This document shows, piece after piece, positions 39,803 through 50,469 of a stretch of DNA of 64,000 nt. Every line of letters starts with the position of its first letter. The first letter of the stretch is position 1. Source of the stretch: Cepaea nemoralis (Eukaryota > Mollusca > Gastropoda > Stylommatophora > Helicidae); the NCBI GenBank assembly GCA_014155875.1, contig JACEFZ010011717.1, forward strand, positions 62,001 through 126,000. Direction: 5' to 3'. Position numbers and translations under genes: made by a program. The notes below the pieces were generated by a model. That model had not been told where the DNA came from. It was given only the letters and a program-made list of their open reading frames with translations, and did not search any database.

Positions 39803-41537
39803 CTCATCTCTCATCTCATCATGTTCCTCTTGTACCTTGCGGTGTCGAGGTGAAGTATAAACTTCGTGAGAGTGCCCGGTTATGGGCTTCGTATATCGAC
39901 ATTCCCATGGATTCTGTTATTCCCTCAGTCCAACGTTTACGTGGTCGGCCTCTTCCTCTGTTTCCATCTGGTCTGTACATCATTGCTTGTTGTGGCATGC
40001 TGTTGACTGGTAGCCTACTTGCATGGCCAAACCATTTGACTTGCTGCTTTCTAATAAAATCTAGAGCAGCTTTAACCCCTACTTTAGTCCTGATTTCTTC
40101 ATTTCTGATCTTATCTCTTCTTGATACGTTGAGTATTCTTCTCAGAAACCTCATTTCTGTTGTTGTGATTTTTCTTTTCTCTTTTTCTGTCATTGTCCAG
40201 GTTTGGCATTGGTAGCAGAGAGTTGGTAGGAAGATTGTGTTGTAAAGTGCTTTCTTAGTAGTTATTGATACATGTTTGTTCTTTAGTATTGGTGCCATTT
40301 GTCCAATGAGTTGATTTGCCTTATTGCACCTATTTTCGATCTCGTCTTCTGATCTGCCATTTGATGATATTATACTTCCTAGGTACTTGAAGCTCTTTAC
40401 TTGTTTCAAGGGATGTTCGTTTAGGTGAATTGTTGCTGTTTGTTCTTCTTTAGTTATAGTCATTACCTCTGTTTTGCTTGTGCTAATTTTCATGTTATGT
40501 TCCCTACACATTTCGTTTAGACTATTCATGTGGTCTTGTAATTCAGCTTCTGATTTTGCTATTAGTGCTTGGTCGTCCGCAAACAGGAGTTCTCTAATGG
40601 TTAGATTTGCAGATGGTTCTTCTTCTGTGTTCTCGTCATGCGGTATTCTTGCTGTCTCTGCTTGGCTGGTTTCTTTACATATGTTGTCTATATATGTTAT
40701 GAACAAGAGAGGGGACAGGACACAACCTTGTCGTACTCCAGATCTTATGGTGAAGGGTTCTGAGTGTTCTCCAGTTGCTCTCACTATGCATTCACTGTTG
40801 TTGTATAAACTTCTGCATAGGTTTGTTAGATGTGTACTCACTCCATATTGTTTAAGGATTTCCCACAGCTTGTTTCTATCTACCCTATCAAATGCCTTTT
40901 CTTGGTCGACAAAGGCTAAGTAGAGTGTTTCATTGAATTCAATTGATTTTTCTATAAGTTGTCTAAGAGCAAAAATGGCGTCTGTGCATCCTTTGTTTTT
41001 CCTAAATCCAAGCTGCGTTTCGCTTAGCTGGGGTTCTAAAGTAGTTCGTAATCTTTTTTCAAGAATTTTGCAAAATATTTTCCCAGTATGACTCAACAGT
41101 GAAATGCCTCTGTATTGTGTGCAATCTCTTTTGCTGCCTTTGTTTTTCCAAATTGGGATAATTATGGCATTTCCCCAGTCTCGTGGTGTCTGTTGTTCTA
41201 CCCAAACATGGTTGAATAGTCTATGTAGCCAAGCTGTTCCTACTTCCCTTGCTGCTTTAATTAGTTCATTTGGTATTTCATCCTGTCCTGGTGATTTGTT
41301 TAATGGGGCTAATCTGATGGCTTCTATAATTTCTTCTTTTAGTATGTCTGGTTCTAGTTCCTCGGTGACATCTGTGTAGGTCTCTTGAATTCCTGTGACA
41401 TCTGATGGGATGTTGAGAAGTTGTTCGAAATACTGCTTCCATCTTATTAGGATCTGTTTTTGTTCACTTATTGGTTCTCCATTTTCGCTGTTAATTATTT
41501 CAGTTGGGTCAAAGGGTTCTCCTCTGGTTCGCATTAC
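39803..41537 (-). mobile_element. 5'-truncated RTE-like LINE R, TSD TGAAACAGT
   Basis: Target duplications are at 39794-39802 and 41538-41546. The frame is intact over 577 codons: it begins in the linker after the endonuclease, then shows NKSPGQDEIPNELIK, YRGISLLSHTGKIF, LAFVDQEKAFDRVDR (catalytic Asp region), GVRQGCVLSPLLF and LLFADDQALIAKSE (catalytic ADD). The C-terminal thumb-like part ends with GRGRPRKRWTEGI. The 3' end is a short ATGAG repeat. No endonuclease is present, so it cannot move alone. The uninterrupted frame suggests a recent insertion. Confidence 0.92.
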
Positions 41538-41546
41538 TGAAACAGT

Positions 41547-42800
41547 AAACACGCAATATCAACAAATCATAATCTGTAGACCAGTTCAGAACATGAAACA
41601 GTACATCCAGTGACTCAACAAAACACAACTTGTAAGTCATGTCCACCAGATAAAACAAACAACTGTATAGGCCATATTTAAAATATGAAACAGTTAAAGG
41701 TTAAAGTGAGATGATCCTCATAATTGCACGGGTTTCAGCCCTTATGACTCTGTCACACTTCGCAGAATAATAAGCAGATTGCCGAAAACATCCCACAAGG
41801 TAGGAAAGAATTGTAAGACACAGTAATCTCCACAGCAGAAGCAATGGATCCCAAATAGGTCTCGGGAAAATTGCACTCGTGGTCTTTAGCTTTGCAGTCT
41901 TACTACGAATCGACGACTTTCAGGACGTCAGGCAAACCCCATGACTATCCACTGATACCTCATTACATAAATGAATACGTATGTAAATTTATAATAACAA
42001 GAAGAAAACCAATCACAATGTGCAGGTGTGGTCAAGAAATAAAGCAAGTTCAGAAAGTAACAACTAGTCAAATAAGTAAGTTTCAGGCAATAACTCGACT
42101 TTAAATGCACATTCTTCCGTGGGATTTAGTGTCTAAAAAATCCCTGTCCTGAAGCACTTTCCTGCTATGTTACTGTGATGTGATGAGGCTATCATAGTTT
42201 GTAGGTCTCATTTCATGGAGGAATAGGTGGCCTGTCTTTCCCTCACTTAGTAGGCGACGAACCCAGAAGTCGAACCCTAGTCCGTCCGTACTCATGACGT
42301 CATCAGGGCATTAGCATATCAACTTCGCAAACCAACCCGCTAGATAACGTCTTAATCCATCACATATTAAATGTCATGACATTATGAGGTGCAGCAGCCT
42401 GTTCTCTTCCAAGACAGCTTTCCTTCCTACACGATGTCCAAACAATACTGGCATCTATCCGGTGTCCAGGTGTGTGAACGCTTGCCTGAAGACCTGGCTG
42501 TACGTGTTCGAATCTCGGGGAATTGTGTGTAGGGACATGTGCGACCAGCTCGATCCATTCTGACAGGGTAACAAAGACATGCCCTGAAAAATAAAGGCAA
42601 CCAACGCATTACCACAGGTCCACCGTCGATTGCCAGTGCGTCTATACAATATGGGGCTAGGACCATTTAATGACTACTCCTCAAGGTGTGTAACAGGGTC
42701 CCTTACTCCTCTTATATGAGGCCTTGTAAACCCCAGAGCTGTATCTATGAGTTGAACCCTGAACATTACTTCGTTAACTCATTGTGCTACCCCGGATCCT
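41547..42800. other. Intron 2 of gene B: old repeats, possible SINEs
   Basis: The flanking short repeats continue to about 41690. tRNA-like boxes occur at 42480-42530 (GTGTTCGAATCTCGG) and, on the minus strand, at 42700-42790 (GGTAGCACAATGAGTTAACG with GGTTCAACTC), consistent with two further SINE families. No gene is supported. Confidence 0.45.
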
Positions 42801-42805
42801 AAATT

Positions 42806-42884
42806 GATCTCATCATCATCATGATTATCATCATGATCATAATGGTCATCATCATTATCATGATCATCATCATCATCATCATCG

Positions 42885-42920
<36 letters not shown>
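42806..42920. repeat. (ATC)n/(CATCAT)n microsatellite
   Basis: Imperfect ATC/GAT triplets. The poly-Asp ORF on the minus strand is an artefact. Confidence 0.9.
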
Positions 42921-42921
<1 letters not shown>

Positions 42922-43129
42922 CTTTTGTCGTAAAGCATCGTGGTGAAGAATAGCTGACGTTCAAGCGTCAGATGCGTGGCACTGCACAGTACCATTCCCT
43001 GTCTTTGTATAATGAACAGACAAGCTGGAAAACATCTGATGACTGTGGAAATGTGGTTTCTGAGGAAAATGTAAATAATACCATGGACAGATAGAAAAAC
43101 CAATGACGAAGTCCTAGTCTGGTCTAGTC

Positions 43130-43358
43130 TTTCTTTTTGAGCCTAAGGCGGAGCATAGGGCAGACGTCATGGCTCTCCATGTCTGGCGACCCGCCGCTAC
43201 CAGTTGCAGCCCCTGGATGTTCGCCTGGCCGCCGAATGGCCCTCCAAGGATTTCAACAAGTTTGTGCGAAGCGTCCAACATTTGGAGCCAGAAATCTGAT
43301 TCTGTGACAATGGAGAATTTTATGATGGCGGATTGTCAAGCCGCCGATCAACCAAGTT
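43130..43358. other. Dispersed repeat fused to an rRNA fragment
   Basis: It contains GAGCCTAAGGCGGAGCATAG also seen at 36745, then GC-rich sequence up to the abrupt junction with 18S sequence at about 43359. The family was not recognised. Confidence 0.35.
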
Positions 43359-43861
43359 ATTGTTATTTTTCGTCACTACCTCCCCGTGCCGGTAGTGGGT
43401 AAGTTGCCCGCCTGCTTCCTTCCTTGGATGTGGTAGCCGTTTCTAATGCTCCCTCTCCGGAACCGAACCCTGATTCCCCGTTACCCGTTACAAACATGGT
43501 AGGCATGTCACGTACCATCGACATTTGATAGGGCAGACATTTGAAAGATGCGTCGCCGGCACGTAAGGCCATGCGATCAGCACAAAGTTATCCAGAGTCA
43601 CCAGTGGGAAAGCCGCGCCCCGCGAAGGGCAGCGACGATTGGTTTTGAACTAATAAAAGCGCTCTTTCCGCGAGGGTCGGAGCTTGGTAAGCATGTATTA
43701 GCTCTAGAATTGCCACAGTTGTCCAAGTAGGATCGTGTCATCTAAGGAACCTCGACTGATTTAATGAGCCATTCGCGGTTTCACCGTGAGACAGTGTGAA
43801 CTTAGACATGCATGGCTCAATCTTTGAGACAAACATATGACTACTGGCAGGATCAACCAGG
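43359..43861 (-). rRNA. 18S rRNA 5' fragment (about 500 nt)
   Basis: Read on the minus strand from 43861 the sequence begins TACCTGGTTGATCCTGCCAG, the universal start of eukaryotic 18S rRNA. It continues through the conserved CATGCATGTCTAAGTTC and GGGGAATCAGGGTTCGGTTC blocks to GTGACGAAAAATAACAATA near position 500 of the gene, where similarity stops at once. It is therefore a partial copy, not a functional gene. A few substitutions from the usual consensus are visible. Confidence 0.93.
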
Positions 43862-44140
43862 TATCTATCGGACAGACGGACTATTCACGCACACGCAGGC
43901 CAAGAGCAGTATCGCTAAAGCGCGCCCTCCCGGTACAAGGTGATACATGCAACACCACTGGACGCGTACCGACGAGCTTTCAAGCTACGCCGACAGGACT
44001 GACCGAAAAAAAAGCTATACCAGCTTACTGACTGCAGGCCCACTACTCATCGAGAGAGAGTGGGCGCTTATCGAGACTTTGTCGAACGGTCGTACAAATT
44101 TGCTCTTTTGCCCGCTCAAACCACGACCCTAGTTGCACAA
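43862..44140 (-). other. Probable 5' external transcribed spacer attached to the 18S fragment
   Basis: A GC-rich, non-repetitive sequence directly precedes the 18S start in its orientation. As the copy extends upstream of the mature 18S end, it probably came from rDNA rather than from processed rRNA. I infer the spacer by position; its sequence cannot be verified here. Confidence 0.5.
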
Positions 44141-44149
44141 TGCGGTTAC

Positions 44150-44276
44150 ATTCTCGAAACTCCTGCCAAATGACCACGTCCTACAAGAAACAAATTAAAA
44201 CCGTAAACTGTTTAGATAAATTAGGCTTAGACAGTCACTATTTATTGGTCAAGTTATGAGAAGAAATACATTGGAG
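44150..44276 (-). repeat. Copy of the region upstream of receptor gene B, part 1
   Basis: AAACAAATTAAAACCGTAAAC and following sequence up to ACATTGGAGAACT match 50500-50615 (AAACAAATTAAAACCTTAAAC ... AACTAGAGAACA) in order. It continues at 44578 after a LINE insertion. Confidence 0.7.
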
Positions 44277-44288
44277 AACTTGGTGGCA

Positions 44289-44565
44289 TTCTGAATGCTC
44301 TACGTGAAGTGAGACTTTTGCGAGAACCAAGTGATGACTGTGAATCTACAACAATGGCCAGACTGCGAGAGCAGCAAATTAAAAGAGGGATGGCCAAACA
44401 AGAACACTACGCATGAAGCCAAAGAAGATTGATAAACCAACACAGAACTGGCGTCGTTAGCCGCTACACGCTGCGGGATTTGCTGAGGAGGGGATCCGAG
44501 CACTTATGGACTGAATGGTTCGATGTGCAACGAGGATGATCTGTCGACTAACTAAATAACTAACT
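44289..44565 (+). mobile_element. 5'-truncated I/Nimb-like LINE, TSD AACTTGGTGGCA
   Basis: Target duplications are at 44277-44288 and 44566-44577. Only the last ~80 codons (REPSDDCESTTMARLREQQI ... HLWTEWFDVQ, with one stop) and the (AACT)n tail remain. It belongs to the same subfamily as 33816-35046. Confidence 0.9.
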
Positions 44566-44577
44566 AACTTGGTGGCA

Positions 44578-44720
44578 ACTGGCAAAAAACGAGGGGAAGA
44601 GAACAAAGGGAGGACAGAAAAGTAAATACCTGGATGGCTTGGCCACGTTGTATGGTCGAGACAGGAACGCTGAGCTGATCCACGACTCTGCTGATCGAGT
44701 GAGATTGCAAAACATGACCG
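44578..44720 (-). repeat. Copy of the region upstream of receptor gene B, part 2
   Basis: AACTGGCAAAAAACGAGGGG and GAGCTGATCCACGACTCTGC match AACTGGCAAGATTGAGGGG and GAGCTGATCCATAACTCGG at 50620-50690. The stretch 44721-45230 beyond shows nothing I can name. Confidence 0.6.
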
Positions 44721-45284
44721 CAAAAGCACACCGGCAAGACACACGATAATGTTGATAATGCCTTTTATTAATTTTTCTTTTCGAGAGTCCTCTTGCTCTC
44801 GGATCAGATCTTCTTTTCGCCAGTGCTGGTAGTTGATGATGTTGCATTCTAACGAGATCCGAACCATTTGATCTTCTGTCTTTCAGTCTTTCTATACATG
44901 TTGCACAAGGTGTTGATCACACTGTCTCATCCTGTCTTAGATAGTTAAGCTGGCAGCTCTTCTCAATCGTCTCATCCCTCAGGTGATCATTTTGCCTAAG
45001 TGTGATTTTTATAATGTCCAAGTGTGATATTCGTAGATTAGGGTTGGTGTGAATATGCTATTTATTATCTGTGGATTTCGGACACAGGTAAATGTTGATG
45101 TTTCAATATGGGTTTTTTTTTTATTTTTTGCGTTCGCTCGCTTGGAACTCAAGCGTAGTCCATACAGCGTGCTATCATTTCTAGTGCACAGGACTAATTA
45201 TTCTGTGTGAATTAGCTTCACTTTTACCATTGTTCGTCGCCATCAGGCGAACCCACTCCGATTTCTGAGGTACTTGTAATTTAT

Positions 45285-45372
45285 GTCCCCAACTGACCGG
45301 TGTAGGGGTTGAACCCGCTACCTTGGCATCAGCAGACCGGAAGTTTCAGAACCATTCGCCCATGCTGACATG
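45285..45372 (-). mobile_element. tRNA-derived SINE head, minus strand
   Basis: On the minus strand TGGGCGAATGGTT (A-box-like) is followed by GCGGGTTCAACCCC (B box). It is a different family from the 35586 SINE. Confidence 0.5.
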
Positions 45373-45430
45373 TGACAGTTGATACCGAGTTAACATTATG
45401 AAAATACTAATTGCATCAATGAGAACAAAC

Positions 45431-45645
45431 CTGTAGTGGCAGGGCGACACACAGACATCTCTCCAGAGCGATGAATGCCGTCATCCAACAGGTTACATGT
45501 GTGAAGGCCACGTGCTGGATTCCCGCGGTCAGCAGCGCTATGTACTGGGCATCAAACGGCAAGTCGGATTCGTAAAAGAGGGGGTTTAAGCAGATGTTCT
45601 GCCACATCATGGACACCAAACTGAGCAGGTCCGATACGGTAAGGC
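45431..45645 (-). CDS. Receptor gene B, exon 2: TM2-TM3
   Basis: It has 215 nt. The acceptor CTCCCCAG lies before 45645 and the donor CTACAG|GTTTGTTCTC after 45431. It encodes GLTVSDLLSLVSMMW (TM2), FYESDLPFDAQYIALL, TM3 and IALERCLCVALPLQ with ERC for DRY. It starts in phase 1 and ends in phase 0, the same as exon 2 of gene A. Confidence 0.86.
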
Positions 45646-45732
45646 CTGGGGAGGATATTGAAGACTGTACTGCTCATATAGGGTAGTCACAATACAGAAA
45701 TACGTTTTTTACGCTCATTTACAAGATTAATT

Positions 45733-45792
45733 ACACACACACACACACACACACGCGCGCACGCACACACGCTCTCACACACACACACATGC
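45733..45792. repeat. (CA)n microsatellite
   Basis: CA dinucleotides with a CGCG interruption. Confidence 0.9.
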
Positions 45793-45824
45793 ACATATTT
45801 ATATGTTGTTTGTATATCAAGAAT

Positions 45825-46011
45825 CGCGAGAATTGGCAGCGGTTCTCGCCGCGTTGGTAACTTACGGGATAAGTGAGCCAGCCGCTCAGAAAGCAATTGC
45901 AAACTACTGAGCGTAATCTTGCCAAGAGATCAACGACAGCGGTAAAATGCTGGTGTTTACGGCGATCTCCTGTAAAGGATATGCGATTTTTTAAAAAAAG
46001 TCAAAAAAAAA
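45825..46011 (+). mobile_element. 5'-truncated SINE, 11-bp TSD
   Basis: ATATCAAGAAT flanks it at 45814-45824 and 46012-46022. It starts at the B-box region and holds the core (CCGCTCAGAAAGCAATTGC ... TCCTGTAAAGGATATGC) shared with 35586-35829, plus an A-rich tail. Confidence 0.9.
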
Positions 46012-46089
46012 ATATCAAGAATGATGATGACCATTCATTTCATCCAGTGTGGTTAAAAGTATGGAGCCGTGAGTTCTAAGATGGCTGGT

Positions 46090-46620
46090 ATGACCTATTG
46101 TGGATCGAAATGTTCTTTGACAATGCGTACAAAGAATGCTTCCCTTCCAAGACGAGGATCTCCTGCAGTGGTTTTTCTATCCAGCCTTTTTTCAAAGCCC
46201 TGTAGACCTGTTTGCTTCGCAAGTGAATACGCCCTTAGGTAATGATGTACGCCACGAATTTCGGTCTTTGTCGAGATGAATTCCAAAAACTTTTAGTGAG
46301 ATCTTCAGAGTGTCTTTAAAGCGTTTCCTCTGACCGTCTTGGAAGCGTTTACCACAACGCAGCTCGCCGTAAGAAAAATTCGTTAGGGAGCCTATAATCT
46401 GGCATGCGAGTCAAGTGACCCACCCAGAGAATCTGATTCTTTATTAGCAGAGTATGGGTACTGAGCATGGACGTTCTTTTAACAACTTCAGTGTCTGGGA
46501 TCTTGTCCTGCCATTTATTCTTCACTAGCTTCCTTAGACAGACTGTGTGGAAGTGGTTTAATTTCCTAGCATGTCGCTGGTAAACAGTCCAGGTTTCATA
46601 AAGATATAGCAGTGTGGATA
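46090..46620 (-). mobile_element. CR1/L2-like LINE 3' part
   Basis: Minus-strand reading gives QILWVGHLTRMPDYRLPNEF and related blocks of an endonuclease-reverse transcriptase C-terminus, with frameshifts. It joins 48296-49165 across a nested element. Confidence 0.75.
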
Positions 46621-46632
46621 ATACGACTGCTT

Positions 46633-48283
46633 CTCCCCCGATGTGTCTCCACCTTGACGTGGTTGGGGGAGCTTGCGTGTCCCATCGACCCCATTTGCTT
46701 GCTGATGGATGAAAAACTACATATCGGACAGCTTATGGGATAGGGACCAGACTAAGAGAGACACAACCTGCTGCTCTGCAGGTGAGACTGAGGATAGCAG
46801 TCTAAAATTTAAACCAGGCGCACGAAGGCAGAAGTTCTTGGTCCGGACAAAACACTAAAGGCTCCCTGTCGAGGGCTGTGGCTGAACGCCTCTAAGCCAC
46901 AAACCCTCGGACCTGAGAGCCGGGCCGATAGCCACCTTTCGAAAAATAAAGGCGTGATACTGAGCAAGCTACATGCTCAGGTCTGATAGAAGTTCGAAGG
47001 CTCTAGCTGGGGGATATGAGAGATTCCCGGATGAGAGGGCCAGGCCGTTTCTCGTTCACGTTGCACGAAGGTAAGGTGCTGAGCCGGCAGCACAAGTAGC
47101 CTACCTCGTGAGCGAGTACAAAAAGTCAAAAAAGTGCCCCAGTCGAAGAAAACGGCTGCGAAAACTGTATCTAACTCATAGAGAGTGTAGACAAAAGTGG
47201 AAGAACGTCCCAATGACGCAAAATGGAACGCACGGCGAGCGAACCTATTGCGTGGTCCGAAGTCAAAAGCAAAAGCTTACCGAGTGGTGTCGCTTGCAGT
47301 CTGACCGTCCCTGGTGTGTGCTTGAGCGATCAGTGGCAAACGAGTTGCCCAACACATGGAAGTGAGGAACTAAAGCAGCCATGAGCAGGACGTGGCAACT
47401 CCTCGGGTGAGCCCAGTCACAGAGCAATATGTGCCGGCTCTGCAATTATGGAAGCCTCCTTGGATAGCGAGGGAATGCTCATGGTCTGCCCCTGCCTTCC
47501 CTTGAGGGCCGACCACGATGTCGTTCATCGTTCTATCTTGACCAGCTGAGATGTTAGCGACATCACAACAGTCCAACGTGCCTCGAAACCAGAGGAAGGC
47601 TAACCTCATTAAAAAATGCCCGCTGAAGTCGGAAGTGTCGTCCTACGGGTGGCAAACTAAAAATTGACACTACGCAATTACGTCCGAGTGAAATGTCTCG
47701 TCCGAATGTCTCCCGTGCTAGGAACAGCTCTGACTACCTAGTTTCCGAATGCCGCTCTTGTTCGGAACAGCTCTGACTGGGTAGTTTTCCGAATGTCTGT
47801 TGTGCCTGGAAAAGCTCTGATGGGCGCAACGACAAGCACATGTCCGAAAACTCGCTGAGTGGATGCCGTCTGCAAACCTGTCTGGTTTGTGCGGGAATGA
47901 CCCGGGGAAACGAAATGACCAATATATTGAAGTGAGGATTTAAAGCAGCCATGAGCAGGACGTGACGATCTCCCTCGGTGAGCCCAGATCCAGGGCGTTA
48001 TGTGTCGGCCCTGCAACTATGGAAGCAACCTTGGATGGCGGAAAATGCTATGGACTGTCCCTGCCTTCCTTTGAGGGATGACCGTTGTCCTCGACCGTTC
48101 AACCTTGGCCAGCATGGCTGTAGGTGGCACCACAAAAGTGAGAGTCTCCCAGGAATGCTACCTGGTCAAAAAAGCACGCTAAAGTCGATGTGTTGGCCTA
48201 CGGGTTTCTGCCCAAGGGCGCGTAACAGACACACCGCAATCACATCTGAAAAAACACTCCGGATGAACGAAAAGAAGAAGAAG
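46633..48283 (+). mobile_element. 1.65-kb non-coding retroposed element, TSD ATACGACTGCTT
   Basis: Target duplications are at 46621-46632 and 48284-48295. The 3' end is (GAA)n-like (AAAAGAAGAAGAAG). There is no ORF resembling a protein. The 5' end can fold: CGATG at 46640 pairs with CATCG at 46685, enclosing a strong hairpin CTCCACCTTGACGTGGTTGG with GGGAG. Two ~300-bp segments, 47365-47660 and 47935-48240, are diverged direct repeats (shared AAAGCAGCCATGAGCAGGAC). It appears to be a non-autonomous element moved by a LINE, possibly built from LINE 5' untranslated sequence. Confidence 0.75.
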
Positions 48284-48295
48284 ATACGACTGCTT

Positions 48296-49165
48296 TGTAG
48301 ACTGTAAGCTTTGCTGCAGGCTTCTCACATTTCTGTCTCACACATTCTTGTACAGTCTGCCAAAGGCCGCGATGGCTTTGGAGATTATTGCATTCACTTC
48401 ATAATCAATTGTAGCAGCTTGGGACACAGTGCTACCAAGATAGTTGAATTTGTCAACAACACTTATTCTATGACCATTCACTTCATATTCGGCCAGGTTT
48501 TATTAATCCATGGAGCTGGCCGGTACATAACTACAGTATTCTCCATGTTTATATTGAGTCCAAAGTTGGCACAGGCATATGAGAAAGCTGAAACATTGTG
48601 TTTAATGTCTGCCTCTAAGTTAGCTGTTACTTTGGTTTTGTCTTTCAGCCTTCTGAGATTTAACAACTTTCCATCCATGCGGTAGTTGATGTCTATTCCA
48701 TTTGCCGTTGTTCTCAAAGGCATTCGTCAGCATAGCTGAAAACCTAAGGCTGAACAGTGTTGGTGCCAGGACACATCCTTGCTTCACTCCATTGGTGACA
48801 GGAAAGGGCTCAGACAGTTCACCATGTTCCTGTACTCTTGCCTGCATACCATCATGAAATAGCCGCACTATGTGGACAAACTTTCGTGGACAGCCATATT
48901 TTGCCATAATCTTCCACAGTCCTTCTCTGCTGACTGTATCAAAAGCCTTGGTAAGGTCAATGAAAATGGAGAACATTTCGCAGTTCTGTTCCTGACATTT
49001 CTCTTGCAGCTAAAATCATGTCAACAGTTTCTCGTTCTTTTCTGAAGCAACACTGACTCTCAGGAAGAAGACCTTGATCGAGATGGGCTGTGAGGCGATT
49101 GAGAAGAATTCTGGCGAGTATCTTCCCTGCAATTGAGAGCAAGGAGATGCCTCGGTGGTTGTCAC
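48296..49165 (-). mobile_element. CR1/L2-like LINE, reverse transcriptase part
   Basis: Minus-strand frames give SIAGKILARILLNRLTAHLD, QGLLPESQCCFRKERETVDM, IDLTKAFDTVSREGLWKIM and NGVKQGCVLAPTLFSLRFSA, the first reverse-transcriptase blocks. The frames are shifted and the catalytic ADD block is missing. The nested element at 46633 split it. Confidence 0.8.
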
Positions 49166-49229
49166 AGGATTGACGGTTTCCTTTACGTTTGTAAAGTTGG
49201 ACTATTGATGAGCAAATTATTTACACATA

Positions 49230-49235
49230 GACACA

Positions 49236-49305
<70 letters not shown>
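49230..49305. repeat. (CA)n microsatellite
   Basis: About 38 CA units. Confidence 0.95.
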
Positions 49306-49308
<3 letters not shown>

Positions 49309-49329
49309 AGACGCCATCTTCATCAAGCG

Positions 49330-49555
49330 TCCTGTCAGCTGGCGTAGGCGTTGATGTCTCTCCACATATCTCAGTCTTTGTTTTTCTGGATGAACTTTGC
49401 AAATGATATTCCTCTACGCCACCGTCTCAGTCCATCCAGCATAATTTCTCTTGGTAGGCCTCTGCCTCTCTTCCTCTCGATCTTTCCAGTCGTCACGATG
49501 TTCTCCAATGCCTCTCTTCTGATAACATGACCAAAGAAAGCTGTTTGTCTTATTC
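49330..49555 (-). mobile_element. RTE-like LINE 'C' 3' fragment
   Basis: The minus strand reads FFGHVIRREALENIVTTGKI and RGLPREIMLDGLRRWRRGIS, a C-terminus common in RTE-type LINEs. Confidence 0.7.
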
Positions 49556-49985
49556 TTTTTGGTGTATATCTTCTTCTTCTTCTTCAGCGTTCCGAGCCAT
49601 TGAGGTTCTTTGCTGCAGATACAATCCATCTCCATTCGTCTCTCTGGTTGACCTTCTCTTGCCAGTCGTTGATTCCAAGTGCTTGTAGGTCTGTATATAT
49701 ATATTATCTCTCCACCGTCTTCTTGGTCTACCTCGGGGTCTACGATCATTTATTTCCTGAGTGTAAGCGAGTTTTGTTTCCCTATTATCTTCCATTCTTT
49801 CTATATGCCCCGGCCATTGTAGTCTATTAACCTTCATGATACCAGTGATTAGCGGGGACTTAAACAGATCATAAATGTCTTTGTTACTTCTTCTTTTCCA
49901 CTCTCCACTTTGTGTATCCCTAATGGGTCCAAAGATACGTCTTAAAACTTTGTTATCAAAGGTTTGTAGCAAAGAACCTCAATGA
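49556..49985 (-). mobile_element. LINE B 3' end, minus strand
   Basis: ORF end with QTFDNKVLRRIFGPIRDTQS, GEWKRRSNKDIYDLFKSPLI and DRRPRGRPRRRWRDNI, then a (GAA)n 3' tail (49570-49590). It shows the uninterrupted form of the site hit at 33809-35053. Confidence 0.85.
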
Positions 49986-50222
49986 GCTTCGTCTCCTTTA
50001 GTTGTACTCCAGGTTTCAGAGCCATACATATTTTTGTTGTATATAATGTTCTAATTTCATTAGTCTCTTTCAGACAAACGTCGTTAGTTTCTCTATAGAC
50101 AGAAGGATGTAGTCAGACGTGATCACCAACACCACACAGCATGGACTATAAGAAAACAAATAACGCAACATAATGAGTGCATTGTCTTTCTTAAATTATC
50201 ACATATTGACAAAATAACATAC

Positions 50223-50469
50223 CTAGAAGAGAAATGTTGAATGGGTCCCTGAAACCTTGTTTGATAAAACAAGCGATGTTGATGATGTTTGTCCCTGTGC
50301 CAAATACAACGATAATCTGGCAGATAATGGCGAAGTTAACGATCATGAAAATCAAAGTCACTTCATTAGTCAGCAGATCTGACTCAACTCCATGAGTAGT
50401 CATATCATTTCCGTTACACTTGCTGTACTTTGCCAGCTCCTGGTCTGCAGGCATGTCTTTATTTACCAT
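50223..50469 (-). CDS. Receptor gene B, exon 1: N-terminus and TM1
   Basis: It has 247 nt: 82 codons plus one base. It starts MVNKDMPADQELAKYSKCNG; TM1 is LIFMIVNFAIICQIIVVFGT with GTGTNIINIACF. The donor is CTAG|GTATGT (GT at 50222-50221). Downstream of TM1, KQGFRDPFNISLLG matches gene A. The nearest upstream sequence (50490-50500) has TTTATATAAACC, a possible TATA element about 25 nt before the ATG. Confidence 0.85.

Noticed and set aside
42427..42666. Minus-strand 79-codon ORF as a gene
   Set aside because: Overlapping frames are open on the same strand, a tRNA-like box lies inside, and no family or splice signals are evident. More likely repeat sequence.
44457..44867. Exon 1 of a third receptor (minus-strand ORF with GIINIIVCLAG)
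   Set aside because: Resemblance to TM1 is limited to a few residues. The strand and frame do not fit the neighbouring upstream-region copy, and no donor in the right phase follows.
46633..46720. HDV-like ribozyme at the 5' end of the non-coding element
   Set aside because: A hairpin and closing stem can be drawn, but I could not place the nested double pseudoknot with confidence by eye. Kept only as a point to test.
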